Shown here one piece after another: positions 36,117-49,800 of a stretch of 64,000 nt of DNA. Source of the stretch: Rhabdornis inornatus (Eukaryota > Chordata > Aves > Passeriformes > Rhabdornithidae); contig VWZS01004784.1 in NCBI GenBank assembly GCA_013397075.1, positions 321,263-385,262 of the forward strand, in the 5' to 3' direction. A program made the position numbers and the translations under genes. The number at the start of each line of letters is the position of its first letter. Position 1 is the first letter of the stretch. Below the pieces are notes generated by a model. The model saw only the letters and a program-made list of their open reading frames with translations, had not been told where the DNA came from and did no database searches.

Positions 36117-39100
36117 GTTTATGATGTGTGAGTGCCAACATAAGGGAGTACTATAAATCACAGTAAGAAATAAATAGTCCTATTTAATCTTGCAGGGGGA
36201 TATTAAACTTTCACAACCCCTAACTTCCTGTTATTCCTTCACAGACCCATTGAATACTTCAGTAGCTTAATGCTATGCAGGGCTAAAGCTGGGACTTAAC
36301 TCACAGCAGATGAGGCTCAGAAAAACAGACCCAGATGTCTGTTTTCTATGTGTCCACTTTCAGTGACTCTCCCATCTGACTTTTACCAAGTCTTTCTAAC
36401 ACTAATGAAAAATTGTGTGACAGTTCAAGTCTGATGTGTTTCACTTCTGAGATCATCTAATAAAAGAATAAACGTGCCATTGTAACTAAAAGGAACTTTG
36501 TGCCCATTAGATGAGCTTGGAGGCAGCACACAGGAACTTGTGCCATATGTTGGGCAAGGGCAATCACAGAAGACTTCAAATGCATCTGCCACTTTTCCCT
36601 CTTACAGACCTTTTCAACTCTCCTTTTTTCATATTACATTTCCTTTTGGGCAGAGGTTAAAACCAAGGTCTGTCTCTGTGCTTTCAAGAAGTTCAAAATG
36701 TGAATTTTTTGGACAGTGTAAGAGCAGGAGAGAGCACCTCAGGCTTCCTGTACTTCCCAAGGTAGGTCGGAAGAGCATGCTACCTCCTTCAGGCTTCCTT
36801 GTAAGGAGTCGGGCTGGGGATGTCAGGAAAACAGTGAATGAAATTCTTTTTGTCTTCCTTTTCTCCTTATCTTCCCCCCCCAAACAGTGATCAGATCAAC
36901 ACTGAAAGTACAAGAGTTGTTATTATTGGTTTTGCAAAAGTAGAACATCTTCATAAACTGTACCCAAATTTGGACTCATGACTGTACCTTGCACCCATGA
37001 AGCTGTGCTAAGTCAAGTCAGTTTTTAGGAAAAAAAACGGTTTTATTTTATTTTCCACTGTCTATATTCTCTTGCAGGACCCATTGTGGTGAGTGATTAA
37101 TAAACTGTTGTTTATTAACAACAGTTAATAAAGGGGTGCTCTGGTGTCCTTGCTGTTCTCTTTAGATAACATCTAGGAGAACGAGTCAAGCAATTAGCCA
37201 GTTAATGTGCTGTGTGTCAGTGCTTCAGATGGATGGTTGATTGTGCTCTTCCTTGCCCTGAATCACACTGGAGCCATTTCACTTATCAAGGGAGCAGAAT
37301 TGCTCCCAGGAACAGCATCCTCATTCATTATTTATATACAGAGCATGCTTTTTTATTACAGCAGGATCTGTCTAGATCCACTGTGTGTTGTGGTACTGTC
37401 TCCTTGCTGGGAGGACATAACAGTTTGATAGACAGGGCAGTGGTTCTGGCAGTCCCAGGAGCAGTTTGAGAACTTCAAACACTAGGAGGCTTTTGTCCCC
37501 TCATCAATGCAGAAACTCCCACTAAGTGGGAAAAAGCAATTTAACAGGCTACCCAGTTTGCATAGTTTGCCTGTAGTTTGCCTGAAAAAAGTTCAAAGTT
37601 CATATCCTTGGAAGGTCAGAGACACGCAGGAGGGGCATTAGGTACGGGATTAAAACTCTTTTTATATTGTAACTGGAGTTTGGAAGAAGACAGTAAGGCT
37701 TTGGAGGGGAAGAGAGATTAGAGGAGGTAACCGGTGAAGTTCTGAAAGGACTGGCACCTTCTTGGAGTCCCTGGCCTTCTCCAGAATGCCTGGCAATTCA
37801 GCTAACACAATCCCTTCATTTCATGCTCTGGGCCTGTCCCCATTAGAGCATTCCCCAAATGGGGCTGGAGGCAGCCACAAAGGGCAGCATTATGTCTGGG
37901 AATAACTGGTGTGTAGCTGGGTCCAGCTGAAAGAGAAAGATGAGCAAAAGCACTTCCCAGGGACAATGAGAGCCCTTGTGTCTCAGGAAGCTTCCCAGTC
38001 CATTAGCATCTGCACAGGACAATGGCCTTGTGTGGTGAAGAGGAGGAGAAGGTGGCCTTGCTGGTGGCCCTGTCCATCACTGGTGAGGGCTCTGCTCCAA
38101 CAGGACAGATCCTGAGCGGGCTGATCCAGGGACAAACAGCCCCAGTGGGCCATGGCAAGGACAGACCATGGCAGGGGCTGGCACTGCTGGGCTGGTCTGG
38201 GGTATCAAGCACCTTTCTGACCCCTAGAGTCTGTCCTTTCTGCTGGCAGGCAAACGAGGAAAGACTTCTCCAAGGGAAGCACGGGAATGGTGGAGTCCCC
38301 TCTGCAGCCTCAGTTCTCAATACTCTCATCCCCATCTGAGGTATCATCTTCATGGGCAGCTCCTGGGGAGGGTCAGCAGGCACCTTTCTCCTGCACAGAT
38401 TTATACACAGCTTCCAACAGACCTGAGTGAAAATAGGTGTTTTTTTTTTTTGGAAAAGAAAGTGCCAGCATTTGCTGCACAAGAGTGGTATACACTCTGT
38501 ATACACAATGCTTTGAAAGCATTGATATTTTTCCTCCATTTGTGACAGTTTCAGCCAACTTGCTCATTCTGAAAGGCACTGAAAAGCTTGGTTATGCTTT
38601 TAACAAAATAGACATTTGGTCCATTTTAAGACACACTGGAGTTTTCCCTTTTGAAGCAAATTTAATGCACTTTAAAATCCTTCATAGATTCCTCAAAATT
38701 CTACATTGCAAGACAATGTAAAGTTTGTTTTTTAATCCATGAAAAAGTTCCTCTGATCCAAAAATTTGTTTCCCCTTTTCAAATGGCCAATTTATTCTGT
38801 GAAATCACCACCACCAGTGTACAGGACCAAAAGCTTTCAGCTTCTCTTGGGAGAGATCTTTCTTTTGTGGAGCTCATGTTCTGTGGCCTTTTCTAAGCAG
38901 AATCTATGAAATAACACTTTGATGTTGAAGAGGTTTTGTGGAACAATACAAAATCCTTGTCAGAAATACGGAACAGATATACCCAAGACCTGAAACCATA
39001 AGTTTTTCTTTAGTTCTCCTTTGCAAACACTTGAAAATAGGATGGACTTTAGTTTTATCAGGAAAATCTCCTTTTGAGAGATGAATGGATTTGTGAACCC

Positions 39101-40245
39101 AAATGGCCTTTACCATTTACAGAAGATGAAAAGAAGTGTACTTTGTTAAGAAAACATGAAATCATGTTTACATTGCATCAGTAGGGGATCTACTGAGTGT
39201 TTGACACTAGGGAGCTGAAATACACACTAGCCCTGCCTCAGGTTCTGTGCAGGGAGAGCGCATTTGGGATTGGGGTACAGTAGGTGCATCTTCCAGTTTT
39301 GCTTTCTGTGGAAGAAGTCCAGAGAAGCACAACAAATGGGTTCAGTTTTGCTTTTATACATCAGTTCTGATCTGATGTAAAAGCACAAGTTTAGCTGTGC
39401 CTGATCATAAAACACATCCATGCCCATATGCACACTATCTTGGATTCTAAGGTGTTTTGTGGGGAAATAGAAATATTTTATTTTTGGAGCCAGAGGGAGC
39501 AAAACCATCTAGTCTCACCATCAACATGTTTTCTTAACTTTAAATAAGGTTAAGAAAGGGAGTAATTCAACCATGGCAACTCTAATTGGCTACAAGTATA
39601 ATCCAATAACCTAATTTCACCCATATTGTTAGTTGAGTTAATTGGACCTGCACAGCCACCAGCTAAATATATTGGTGTATGCAAATGGTGAAACTAATTT
39701 CCTTCATAAACCTTTCTTCTGCCAAAGTAGGCATTAGTTAGAAGGGGTGGGGGAAAAGAAGGCTGTGCTGACGTTGTTACTTCAAAAGATCAATTCTCTT
39801 CCAATTATTTGCTCTCTTTAGATAGGCAGGATAGAAAACATCATTAATTCTCTTAAATAGAGAGGGGGATGGGAAGTAATTTCATTTCCACTTGAAGAGA
39901 CTGCAGAGCAGAAGCAATTGAGCCTTTAGCTTCTCAAATCCAAACGGAGCTTCACAGCCCCTGGGTCAGGCAGCCCCATTTTCTTTGCAATATTTGGAAT
40001 GAGGAAACCTGCACCAAAATGAGTTCCTGGGTATCACAAAGACTTGAGTTCCCTGGAGGGAGAAGGGCAAGCTGATCCTCATTCTAACATTGATTTCAGC
40101 AGGGTCTTTTGCAGTAGAGGCTTTGTAATTTGTACCATGCTGTGTATCAGCCAAATCCATGTCCACTGTTAGCTTAAGAGCCTTCCAAAACTCCTCCTGG
40201 AAATAATGAGGAGGACTGACAGTCCAAGTGTCCACAGGTAGAGTA
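36117..40245. other. Unique non-coding sequence
   Basis: No gene is recognised. The 178-codon minus frame at 38003-38539 overlaps a 105-codon plus frame (38022-38339) and a second minus frame in a GC-richer patch, and includes a lysine run from the T12 at 38440-38451; it is probably chance. A 9-bp stem with a 6-base loop lies at 37103-37126. Confidence 0.55.
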
Positions 40246-40351
40246 ATGAGCAACCTGATCTGCCTGAAGATGTCCCTGCTCGTTGCTGGGGGTTAGACTA
40301 GATGACCTTTAAAGGTCCCTTCCAGCCCAAACCATTCTAGGATTCTATGAT
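40246..40351 (+). repeat. CR1 LINE 3' end, avian type
   Basis: The sequence reads GAGCAACCTGATCTG, GTCCCTGCTC, GTTAGACTAGATGACCTTT, AAAGGTCCCTTCCAGCCC and ATTCTAGGATTCTATGAT. This is the classic 3' end of avian CR1, including the terminal ATTCTATGAT-type octamer repeats. Only the last 105 bp are present, which is typical of severe 5' truncation at insertion. Orientation is plus. Moderate divergence points to an old insertion within birds. Confidence 0.95.
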
Positions 40352-42080
40352 AATTTCTTTTTGCTACCAAAATAGGGGACAGTATTAGAAAGTGAAAGAC
40401 TGATGTGAAGCCCAGTTACTCCAGAAACAAAGGACCTGGTGGCAGCAGGGTTCAATAACTCCAGTGCAAAGTTGACATTGTGGAGGTGAGGACCAGCATC
40501 CACATCCATAAATTTTGTCTTAGAAGCGTTGGCTTAAATCTTCAGGATTCCCTGTTGTTATTCAGCTGATGCTTTGCATTTTCTTTCTGCTGCTTTTTAG
40601 GATTCATGACTGTGTCTTTGCAGCACATCAAATCCATGTGCCCTCTCCATTACAGTTGACTATTAAATTTTTTTTCTCTTGCAGATTGGAGGAGTTGAGG
40701 GTAGATCACCTCTGATGCTTCTGTCCTCGCCTCATGCCTCCCCCTACAAAGCTGGCTGCAGCCATGAGTGTGATGGCAGCAGCAGCATGAGTTAATCTCA
40801 GCTTCCATCTCTCATAGGCAGTCCCAAATGAGAGGATGTGCACATCCTTGGGTGTCTTTCAACTGACTTTGGAGCAGCCCTGCTGTGAATTGGGACTTGC
40901 ACTGTGCGGGGAAGGAAGAGATGCTGCTTGTGATTACTATTTGAACTTGATAAGGGGATGAGAAGGAAAAGGAAAAAGGAGTTTTGAGGCAGTTAATGCT
41001 TTCCACAGTTACACTTGAATTTCAGCCCCTGCTAATATTCCCAGGGAAATCACAACTCACATGCATACACACACACAGAGGTTTAATTTCAGCAGTAAAT
41101 GAAGTCATAATGCAAACAGAAAGCTAACAGCAGGGAAGGCTATGCTTGGCCAGGCCTGCTCGTACTACAAGTAATACATATGCACCAGTGCAAAAAACTG
41201 GCCCCAGAGAGCAGTTAAGTCTTTCTAGCAGAAACACACACTGAGAAGGCAACCGTTACTTTTAACTACAGTTTCCTACAATACAAAGTGCTGTGGTCTT
41301 CTTTAGTGTTGGAAAGGGAAGGGATGAGGGAGGGCCAAGACCAACAGAAATCACGTTGCAAACCTGCCTGCTTTTAGTGAACAGAGGCACTAAAAGGGGC
41401 AAGAAGACATTTACAATGAAAATGCTAGATTTACCTAGTCTGAATTTTGCACATGTTCCTACTTGAATGTTGGAAATGGGGAAATTACTGCAGAATGTTC
41501 AGCGGAGGGCTGGGTGGGGAAAGTCACAGCTGAGGAGGTCATGGCATCACCTCTCCCCATGGAAGCTGATGTTGAGCTGACACCTGGGAGCTACCAGCTG
41601 AAGGAAAGTGTTTATGGATTGGCATGGTCCATCATGGGCTGGGCCAGCTCTTGCTCTGGAGAAGCCAACCGTGTTCCTGTGCTGCACACAAGGTTAGGCT
41701 TGGTTTTGTTCTGTGGGCTGTGTAATTCAGGCATGCCCTGCATGGGAGCAATGTGTGACTGGAAATGAGAGGACTAGGCAGAGTGTGAGTGGGGCATCAC
41801 CTGTTCCCTGTGGAGCAGCAGAGCTGCCCTGGGGTTTGCTCAGCTGTGGTCTGTGTGCTGCCAGTGTGCCCCAGGCAGGGAGGGGCAGAGCATGGCACAG
41901 CCACCACTTCCTTTAGCACATGGCCCAGGCTCCTGCACAAACTGGTGCTGGCTTGGGCTGTGGATCTGAAAGCTGGGCTTGGTCTTTCTGAGCAGTCCAG
42001 GCTGTGCCAGTGTCAGACGTGGTGGTGCTGGTGACAGGATCTGAGAATCCCATAGCACATATCCTGCGAGTTAAGTGAGG
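40352..42080. other. Non-coding sequence, GC-richer towards the right
   Basis: No gene is recognised. From about 41460 to 42080 the sequence is GC-richer and has overlapping open frames in several frames on both strands (up to 101 codons), none with a known domain. This patch directly abuts the ERVL LTR fragment. Confidence 0.55.
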
Positions 42081-42240
42081 TGTTGTGCCAGGTTTGGCTG
42101 GAGCAGAGTTAATTTTCTTCACTGTGGCTGGTATGGGGATGTGTTTTGAATTTGTGCTGAACACAGGGTTGATAATATAGAGATGTTTTTGTTATTGTTG
42201 AGTGGTGCTTACACAGACTCAAAGCCTTTTTTGCTTTTTG
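42081..42240 (+). mobile_element. ERVL-type LTR, 5' fragment
   Basis: Starting with TG at 42081, the blocks GAGTTAATTTTCTTCACTG, GCTGGTATGGGGATGTGTTT, GAATTTGTGCTGAACACAG, GTTGATAATATAGAGATGTT and GAGTGGTGCTTACACAGACT follow each other exactly as in the 5' part of a common avian ERVL LTR. After CAAAGCCTTTTTTGC (about 42235) the match is lost, so promoter, polyadenylation signal and 3' end are missing. It is a truncated, diverged relic. Recognition rests on recall of the LTR family, not on an alignment. Confidence 0.8.
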
Positions 42241-44115
42241 TATAGGCATTAAACTGACACGGCTTTAAAAATAAGACTAAATTCTGAAAATAAAGAAGAT
42301 ATGAAGTCAGGGTGTATGAAAAATTCTGAATTTTATAAAAGAGTTTACTTTTTTTCCCCACAAGAACCTAGCACTTGAAATGCATCATACCAGGATGGGA
42401 AACATTAAAAAAAATTCTAGTGATAGATCATTATCCATTAACAACAATTACACATTAAGGCAGCTTTAAATTTTTATTTTTCTTTCAACTTTTCTTACTC
42501 CAGTAGGAGAGCAAGCTTTCTTGTTGCAGTCTTAAGCAAACACTGAATATTTGGAGACCCAAATGACTGGATTAGCAGTGATGCCATCATTAACAGCAGT
42601 GACAAGAAAGTGTCAGGGTTGCAATTTTTATGTTTTTTAATTGGCCCTACATTTCCGTTGTTAAAACATTTACCCAAGGGTGTGATTAATAATAAAAGGT
42701 GATAGCTCCAATTATCCTTCAACTTATTAGAAAATATCAGCACTCAGATATAATCTTTAAAAGCACAGCTTAAGCTGCTTTTACAAGTTTACTGTGACAA
42801 GAATAAATACAGAGATAAAGTTTTGAATTAAAACTCCTTCTTATTTTAATCAGGGTTTGTTTGTTTATTTCTTTAAGCATTATGGAACCAAAATGTTTAC
42901 GTATACACCAATACTTATCTGAGGATCACCAAACATTTTGTCTGCAGTTTTACTGAGTTCTTTAAATCAGTCCCTGACATGGCCATGACATTGAGAAGCG
43001 AAGTCATCTGATGCTGTGTTAGTCATATGCAGCCCATCAGAGTTTTTGAAGGATAAAAATAAAACTGCACAACTCCTAAATAAAATTGAGTGAAAACACA
43101 ATCTATCTTACACATCTGAGTCAGAGGCTTTCCTTTGCAACCAAATAAAAACAAGCTTTGTGTCTCCATATGTTTAATTTTCTTCCATCTTTTCTCACGT
43201 GGTATGTGGTGGTGCATTTATCTTTTTCCTATTTGTTGTTTGCAATCAGTTCATGGACCAATGGTTCCTTCTCTTCTCCAAAGGAAAAGCAGCTGTTCGT
43301 GGCCCCAGGAAGAGGTGAGTTTAGTGCCTGTGGGATTGGCTTAGGAAAGGATTTAGGAGAATTTTTGTCTCATCATTGACAAACCTTGTAGCACTGTGCA
43401 ATGCAGGACAAGTAGTGCAGGTACCAATGGCCACAAGACATTTTCCAGAGCCAAATCCTGATCTTTATCCAGGACATTTTCCAAGTTCTTTACAGATGAA
43501 GAATCCATATCTCCACCTGTCTTCCCTTGAAAATTTTTAAAGACTTTATTGACATTATGAAAACAACTTTAGTGGTGTTCAACTTTTTAAACTTTTTTAA
43601 AACCTTGGTCTCAATCCTATCATTTAAACCAAGGAGCAAGATACATTTTGAAGTGATAATGACTAAACCAGGGGGAAAAAGTCCATAGTTTTTGGGCCCT
43701 AAAAACTTTAAAAAATCCATTTTCAGGCACCTAGAACATTGCTGTGACAGGTGTGTTGTTGGCAAGAAGAACAAGGGCTTTGTTTGATCCATACATTATT
43801 GAAAGGATCCCAGATCCAAGTGCTCCATCTGTGTTATTTTTAATTGGGATGTCTCACAGGAATAGTGACCATGCAAAAGTCATGAGCTTCCTTGGAAAAA
43901 GACAGCTGAAATCTCCTTACTTTAAGGGCCCTTGGGCAGCATTTCACTTAAACATGTATTTATATTCACTGAGCGACAAGTCAGTGCTGACATACAGAAG
44001 ATTCCTAAGATACTGAGGGCTGGGCAAATGTGTAAGTACTTTTGCCACTTTAAGAGTTGGGTCATTAAAAATATCTCATCAGTGTGATTGAGTTGATTTT
44101 ATTGGACATTTATTT
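42241..44115. other. Unique non-coding sequence
   Basis: AT-rich sequence with no gene recognised; frames are at most 100 codons. No repeat family is recognised. Confidence 0.55.
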
Positions 44116-44134
44116 TGTGTGTGTGTATGTGGGT

Positions 44135-44169
<35 letters not shown>

Positions 44170-44171
44170 TT
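44116..44171. repeat. (GT)n then (TTTA)n microsatellite
   Basis: A short GT run (44116-44126) is followed by about nine TTTA units (44134-44171). The undetermined base at 44194 lies 23 bp downstream. Confidence 0.95.
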
Positions 44172-46852
44172 AAGAACCAGATAGAGCTTCTCTNAGGTGT
44201 GGGGTAGTGAGGGGTCTGAAAGGACTCTGAGCCCTAAAGTACTGCATCTAACATCCTTCTGCTGCTTATTCTGCACTTTGATTATGTGAACATCCTGTTC
44301 ACCTTTCTAATCCCACTAAATTGTGCATCTCATTGATTTCCCATGCAGTAAAGTCAATATATGCTGCTTAAAGACTTACTCCCTTTTATATATTGTTTTA
44401 ATTTTGCTGCCAGTCATTTTCATTGACCATTGCTTTTGGATCATAAGGCTGTAAGATGCAAAGCATGCAGTCTTCTCCATTGTAAATCACTTCTATATTT
44501 ACTAATCCTTCTCTTTTCTGTTGCTTCTTAATTTTCTTTTCATTTATTTTTTTTTAACGTGCTCACAAGTGAAAGCTAGTGGGACTTTGAGTACATGGAT
44601 GCCATCCCCCTCTGTTGGGACAACACAGCTGACATACTGCAGTGGCACTGCAGGACAGAGCTCCTCAGGGTGATGTCCTCCACTTGCTCCAACTCCCTGT
44701 GGGTGGGAAGCAGGGTGACCTGGCTGCAGCAGAACAGGCAGTGTATCATGCCCCAGTCATATAAATCCACTGGGTAAATGTTGCTACCTTGAAGATATTG
44801 TTTCAGGAGACAAATAGCTGAAAGATGAAAAAAAGCATCAAGATGCAAAAGGTGAAAATGAACTTTTGGATATTACAGAAATTAGGAAGAAAGAATAAGA
44901 ATCTTTCTAGCTGAGAAGCCTGGATGAGAATCTATCAGGCAGCTGCATTATCAATCTTATTATATTAAGCATAAGTGTAAACACTGAAAAATTCATGAAG
45001 CAGAATGAAACAGTAAAGCCTAGTTAAAACCCAGAGCTCTACTTTGATATATGTGGTGCTGACAGGATAAAGTGAAAGGAAAGAAGGAGAAAGAGCAAGG
45101 GCAGTTTTACATGCTCTTTCCTTCACAGATTTTCTGAGATGATTTGCACTCATGGAGTTCAAGCGCTGTGAAGTCAATTGGTGCATGCTGCATAGGGCAC
45201 ATCTCACTGATTCACCCTGGAAGTTCCTCTCCCTCCCCTCTTGGCTGCAGGGAGTGTTTCCTTCGGTCAGACTGCTCAAAAGTACAGCCCTGGATAGTAT
45301 AGATGAAGGCTAGACTCACCAAAAGCTAAGAGTATGAAGAGAGAATTTAGACATTAGATGAGGGTGTCAGACTTGTCTGGGAACTCTTGGGAATGAGGCC
45401 ATGAACGCGTCAGAGTGGTGCCACTGCTGGGAATTGAACTCTTCTGTTGTAATGGGCTCTACTGGACATGTGAAGGAATTTCCAACTCAGAAATTCCATG
45501 CCTTGTATATTAATGTACATATAGTATCTACCTGTGATGAGCATCATATGGATATTGCTGTGTGAGGGGTATTCCAGTCAATGGGATCTTGGATGTGCTG
45601 CCCATGGGCCGTGGATGATGACACCTCTGCAGGTCTAGGGGTGTGTGTTTGTGTGTGGGGGCACATCCACGTGCAAGAAAAAAGCTGATAAAAACTTCCC
45701 CCTCTCTGTGGCTGTGCAGAAAATACCAATAACAAGAAGAGGGATCTGAGCTTTGACTCCATATGCACAATGAAAGCATAGATCTTTTTAATACTGAGGC
45801 TTTAAAGAAAGATCTGCATACAAAAAGGAGAGGGAAGTAAAAAGAGAGAACCAGTAAAAAGGTTGTGTGGAATGAGACAACACACTGATGAAAATTTATT
45901 GAAACCGCAGTGGATAAACCAGTTGGATATTATATATACAGGGAATAAGGACAAATGCAAGTTATTGGTGCCAAAGAAGAGCTGAGTGTTTTGCTTATGA
46001 AGATACATGTGGGGTAAAAGGAATAACTACTTGTAGTACAGGGGCAATTTCTTTGAGTTTGGTGTGTTCAAAGAACCAGATCTTTCTTTTTATGTGTCTC
46101 ATTTTTCTTTGTCTAATTTGGGCTGTTCTCTGCTATTGCCCTTGAGGCCCCAGTGGACACAGCCCAGCAATCAGTTCTCTTTACTTTAGGTGGAGAGAAG
46201 AAGACCTCTGGAGGACTTTTGCCTGCCCTCTTCTCCTACCCCATCAGACAGGGCTCAATCTAGGCTGTGTGAACATGGGCAGAGAGATGTCCTCATGCCA
46301 GGGCTTTCTTTACGCCACTAAATATCAGAATTAAGAGATTTGAGGAAATCTGGTCCTCAGGAATCTACTGAGGCATTGCCCTCTCATTGTCCAAATCCTC
46401 CATAAATATATAGTACTGGGAGCAATTTTCCCCCTCAAGAACTTCCTTCATTCCCCACAAGGCACTGTCATCCCAGCTCTGCTGGCCAAAACAAACCTTC
46501 TGCACTCATATCAGCATGCCTTCCTTCTCCTTAACTGCAGGACTAGGAGTTCAGGTACAGAACATAATCCTGCATGTGGGGAAACATAACAAGATTTTTA
46601 CCTGGAGATGGAGACAAAGAATTTTTTTTTTCTTACTTCCCAGTAAAGATACAGTGCAAGGGTTTGGGGCCTGTATTTAAGTTATTTAGTGGTGTGGATG
46701 TTGACATGGGATCTGTGGCATTTAGTTTCTAATCACTGGGTCCTATCTATGTAAGACACTGAGGCCTGAAAAATTATCTTTCTCACCTATCCTAAACTGA
46801 AAATTTTAGATTGCAAGCTGGAGGAGACTTGATGAGGCAGGCAGGCAGTGAG
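44172..46852. other. Unique non-coding sequence with one undetermined base
   Basis: No gene is recognised; frames are at most 104 codons (44965-45279, minus). The only N of the window is at 44194. Confidence 0.55.

Positions 46853-46887
<35 letters not shown>
46853..46887. repeat. (TCAA)n microsatellite
   Basis: Nearly nine perfect TCAA units. In one plus frame it reads as repeated I-N-Q-S, which is a by-product and not a protein repeat. Confidence 0.95.
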
Positions 46888-49800
46888 GAGTACCTGTTGT
46901 GTAAGGATGTTTCTTTTGATCTACATAGAACCGAAGTTGATCCGAACCCAGAGGCAACCACATATCAAGGCTCAAGAACAAAGTGAAAATCGGAAAAGAT
47001 TCTAAGAACTAAGCAAAGAACCAAACCAGTAGCTGCCTTCTGATGACAGAATTTTAATGGTTATGTATGTGTGATACACACTGAAATACCATGGACACAG
47101 ACACACAGTCATACATAATTTGTTTGAATAAACTTATCTATTCCCCTTAACTATTTATATCATAGACAATGTTAACAACTAGCAAAAGCTGACTAAGTCC
47201 CTGGTCCCCTTAGTTTAAGACTGATATTGATGCATTTCGATAATTTGTCTTTATAAGTGGCATGATAAAGTAATGGAACTATTCAGAGGGTTCATCTGTT
47301 TTCCACCAGGTGGACTTTTGCTGCATGGCTAAGCCCTAAATTCATCTACATAGTGAGAAGTAGCTATAGCCTGCAGAGACTAAATAAGCAGGAGTTGAGC
47401 TTCATTACCTGAATTTAATCTGGAATAAAAAGTTACCAATACTGGTACCATTTTATTATAAACAAGAGGACTTCCACTGTACATGTAGCTCTGCTTAGAG
47501 GTCTATAGTAGCTTTGAAAATTCTGTGCAGGTTTTTCAAGTAAAACATGAAATCTATTTACATGTTATGACATCTTTATTTGTAACTTATCAAGAAACCC
47601 ACTGATTTTAAGGCTGCAAGCGTGAAATAATTGTCACCTTAGCACAGCTGACGTTTATAGACCTTTTTTCAGCTTTCATTTGGCTGAGGGATAATGCCAT
47701 TTTATTGGGTGAAAAACTTAATTTGATCTCTTTTGAACTTCTTTCAAGTAGTAGGACCTTTTTGATGAAATGTTTTAGTAATTACATTGACTACATGCTG
47801 TACATACAGCCTCCAGTGACACTGTAGGCAGGAGCATCTCTGTTTTTCTCTTTTTTCTGTCCTTTGTCTAGAATTTTCCACTTCATGTCAATTGCTTGGT
47901 TGTTAAAGGGACAGCCACTGACATTATATCCAGGCATTTTGAGAGCTTCACCACGGGAGCTTTCATCTTTACTTACATTCTTTAAAAATAACTCATTGTG
48001 GAGGAAGCCCCATGGTGAGAAAAGTGTGCTATTTAATGCTGAATAATTGCCCCACAATTTTCTGTCCACATTTTCACACACTGACCTAGTCCTTGCACAC
48101 ACACATGTACTCATAGATAACAACATTTACTAAGTGTTTTCAGACATCTGAACAAATAAATCAGAGACAACTTTTCAGGCTCCTTGAAATTCATGAGAGG
48201 CATTGGAAATGTGTTCAGCCATCTCTCAGGCTGCAAAGATGAGTGAATCAAGACTCTGATCCAAGCTCTATCCAGATATGAGGACAGGCAACACATCCCA
48301 GACCTGCTTCAAGGAAGAAGAATATATGCCAATGAGCTATGCTCTTTATGAGTGACATTCTAAATTCTTATACTGTCTTCAAATGAGATTTAGAAAGGGG
48401 ACAACCCATAATTTTTGTAATGTCTGGGTTTTTTTTAAATTTAAGAGTTCTCTGGATTTCTTTCATTTTGCTAGCATGAATAATTTTTAAGTAACCTTTC
48501 CCTAAGAAATTGCCTCACAGTTCCAAAATCCTTGAGAAGATGTATGTTCTGGAAATACTGCCACGCTCTGTCTCCAGGCTCGGGAGTTTTGCAGTATGCA
48601 CAGCAATATGTGGGGTAATTGATATTTTTCCCAAGTGATGTGATGAGTCACTGCTCTCCCAGGGATTTCTGCATCCAGGCTTGGCACAGCAAGCAACTTC
48701 AATTTAAGTTACCAACAAGAAAACATGCTGCACAATTTTGTTGTGTCCGTTCTATACAACCTTAGGAAGAAAAGCCCAATATTTCTTTTGTCCTCTTGTC
48801 ATTTATTAAACATTTGACAGTTGCAAACTCTCCTTCTGCCAAAAATAGACATAAAAGATGACTTATATATTATAAAGTCTTTGGGATAAGAAATTTTGAT
48901 GCCATTCTAAACAGTAACAAAGCAAATACTCCAGTCCTGCCAAATTCCAAGTTATCTTATCAGTTCTAGTTTTACTCAGGCTAGTTCACCAATTATGGGG
49001 AGATAATGTGAAAGAAATTACATCGCTACTGGCCCTGGTTTTCCATTAGTCTGAAAATTGCAAACATTCTGATTTAGTAGCAGTTTATATTCACTTTGTA
49101 GGGGTGTAACTTTGCAGTTTCACTAGCTGCAAATAAGATTAATTCATACCAGCCAAGAATCTGGCCCTTAATGTACTTAGATGTACTTTTCGTAATGAGC
49201 AAATTGATTCTGATAATAGCAGAATCAACCCAAATAGCACAGGAAGCTCTTGAGGCCAAGTCCTTGGTAAGATTCAGAAAGAAAGATTGGACATTTACGT
49301 AGATTATAAGTTTATATGGAGTCAGTCTGTCTGTTAACCTCCACCATGCCAAACCAACCCTCCTGTAGATTTTTGAGAGCTTTTCCCAACTCTATTTTCT
49401 ATTCAAATAGCTGCTGGTATGCGATACTAAGGAATATGATTTGGACCCCTTACAATTTGAGCACCATTCCAAGTGGATAAGGTGCTCTTTGATGTCTTTG
49501 AACATGACAAAGTCACCAAGCACAGTCCATGTATTAGAGACCACCAGCTCAGGTGGTGACAAGCCACCTGTGTGCCTCAGGCCTCTCTCAGTTTGGGTAA
49601 GTATATTTTTTCCACTGGATCTGACAGATATTTCTCACTCTGGCTAGGACTTTGCTCCAAGGTGCTGCTGTTTCAAGAAGAGATCAGTACTTCCCTCAGT
49701 ACTGGGAGCCAGTACTTTTCTGGAGACACTCTACCTACCATAGGATGGGGTTCAATGTCACTCAGGTGTGACTGCACTAAGGCAAAGCTCCATGAGAGAA

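Noticed and set aside
38003..38539. 178-codon minus-strand open frame
   Set aside because: Overlaps a 105-codon frame on the opposite strand, contains a lysine run from a T12 tract, and has no known motif.
46853..46887. Regularly spaced repeats that could suggest an array
   Set aside because: A plain TCAA microsatellite; units are 4 bp with no spacers, so it is not a CRISPR array, and the host is a vertebrate.
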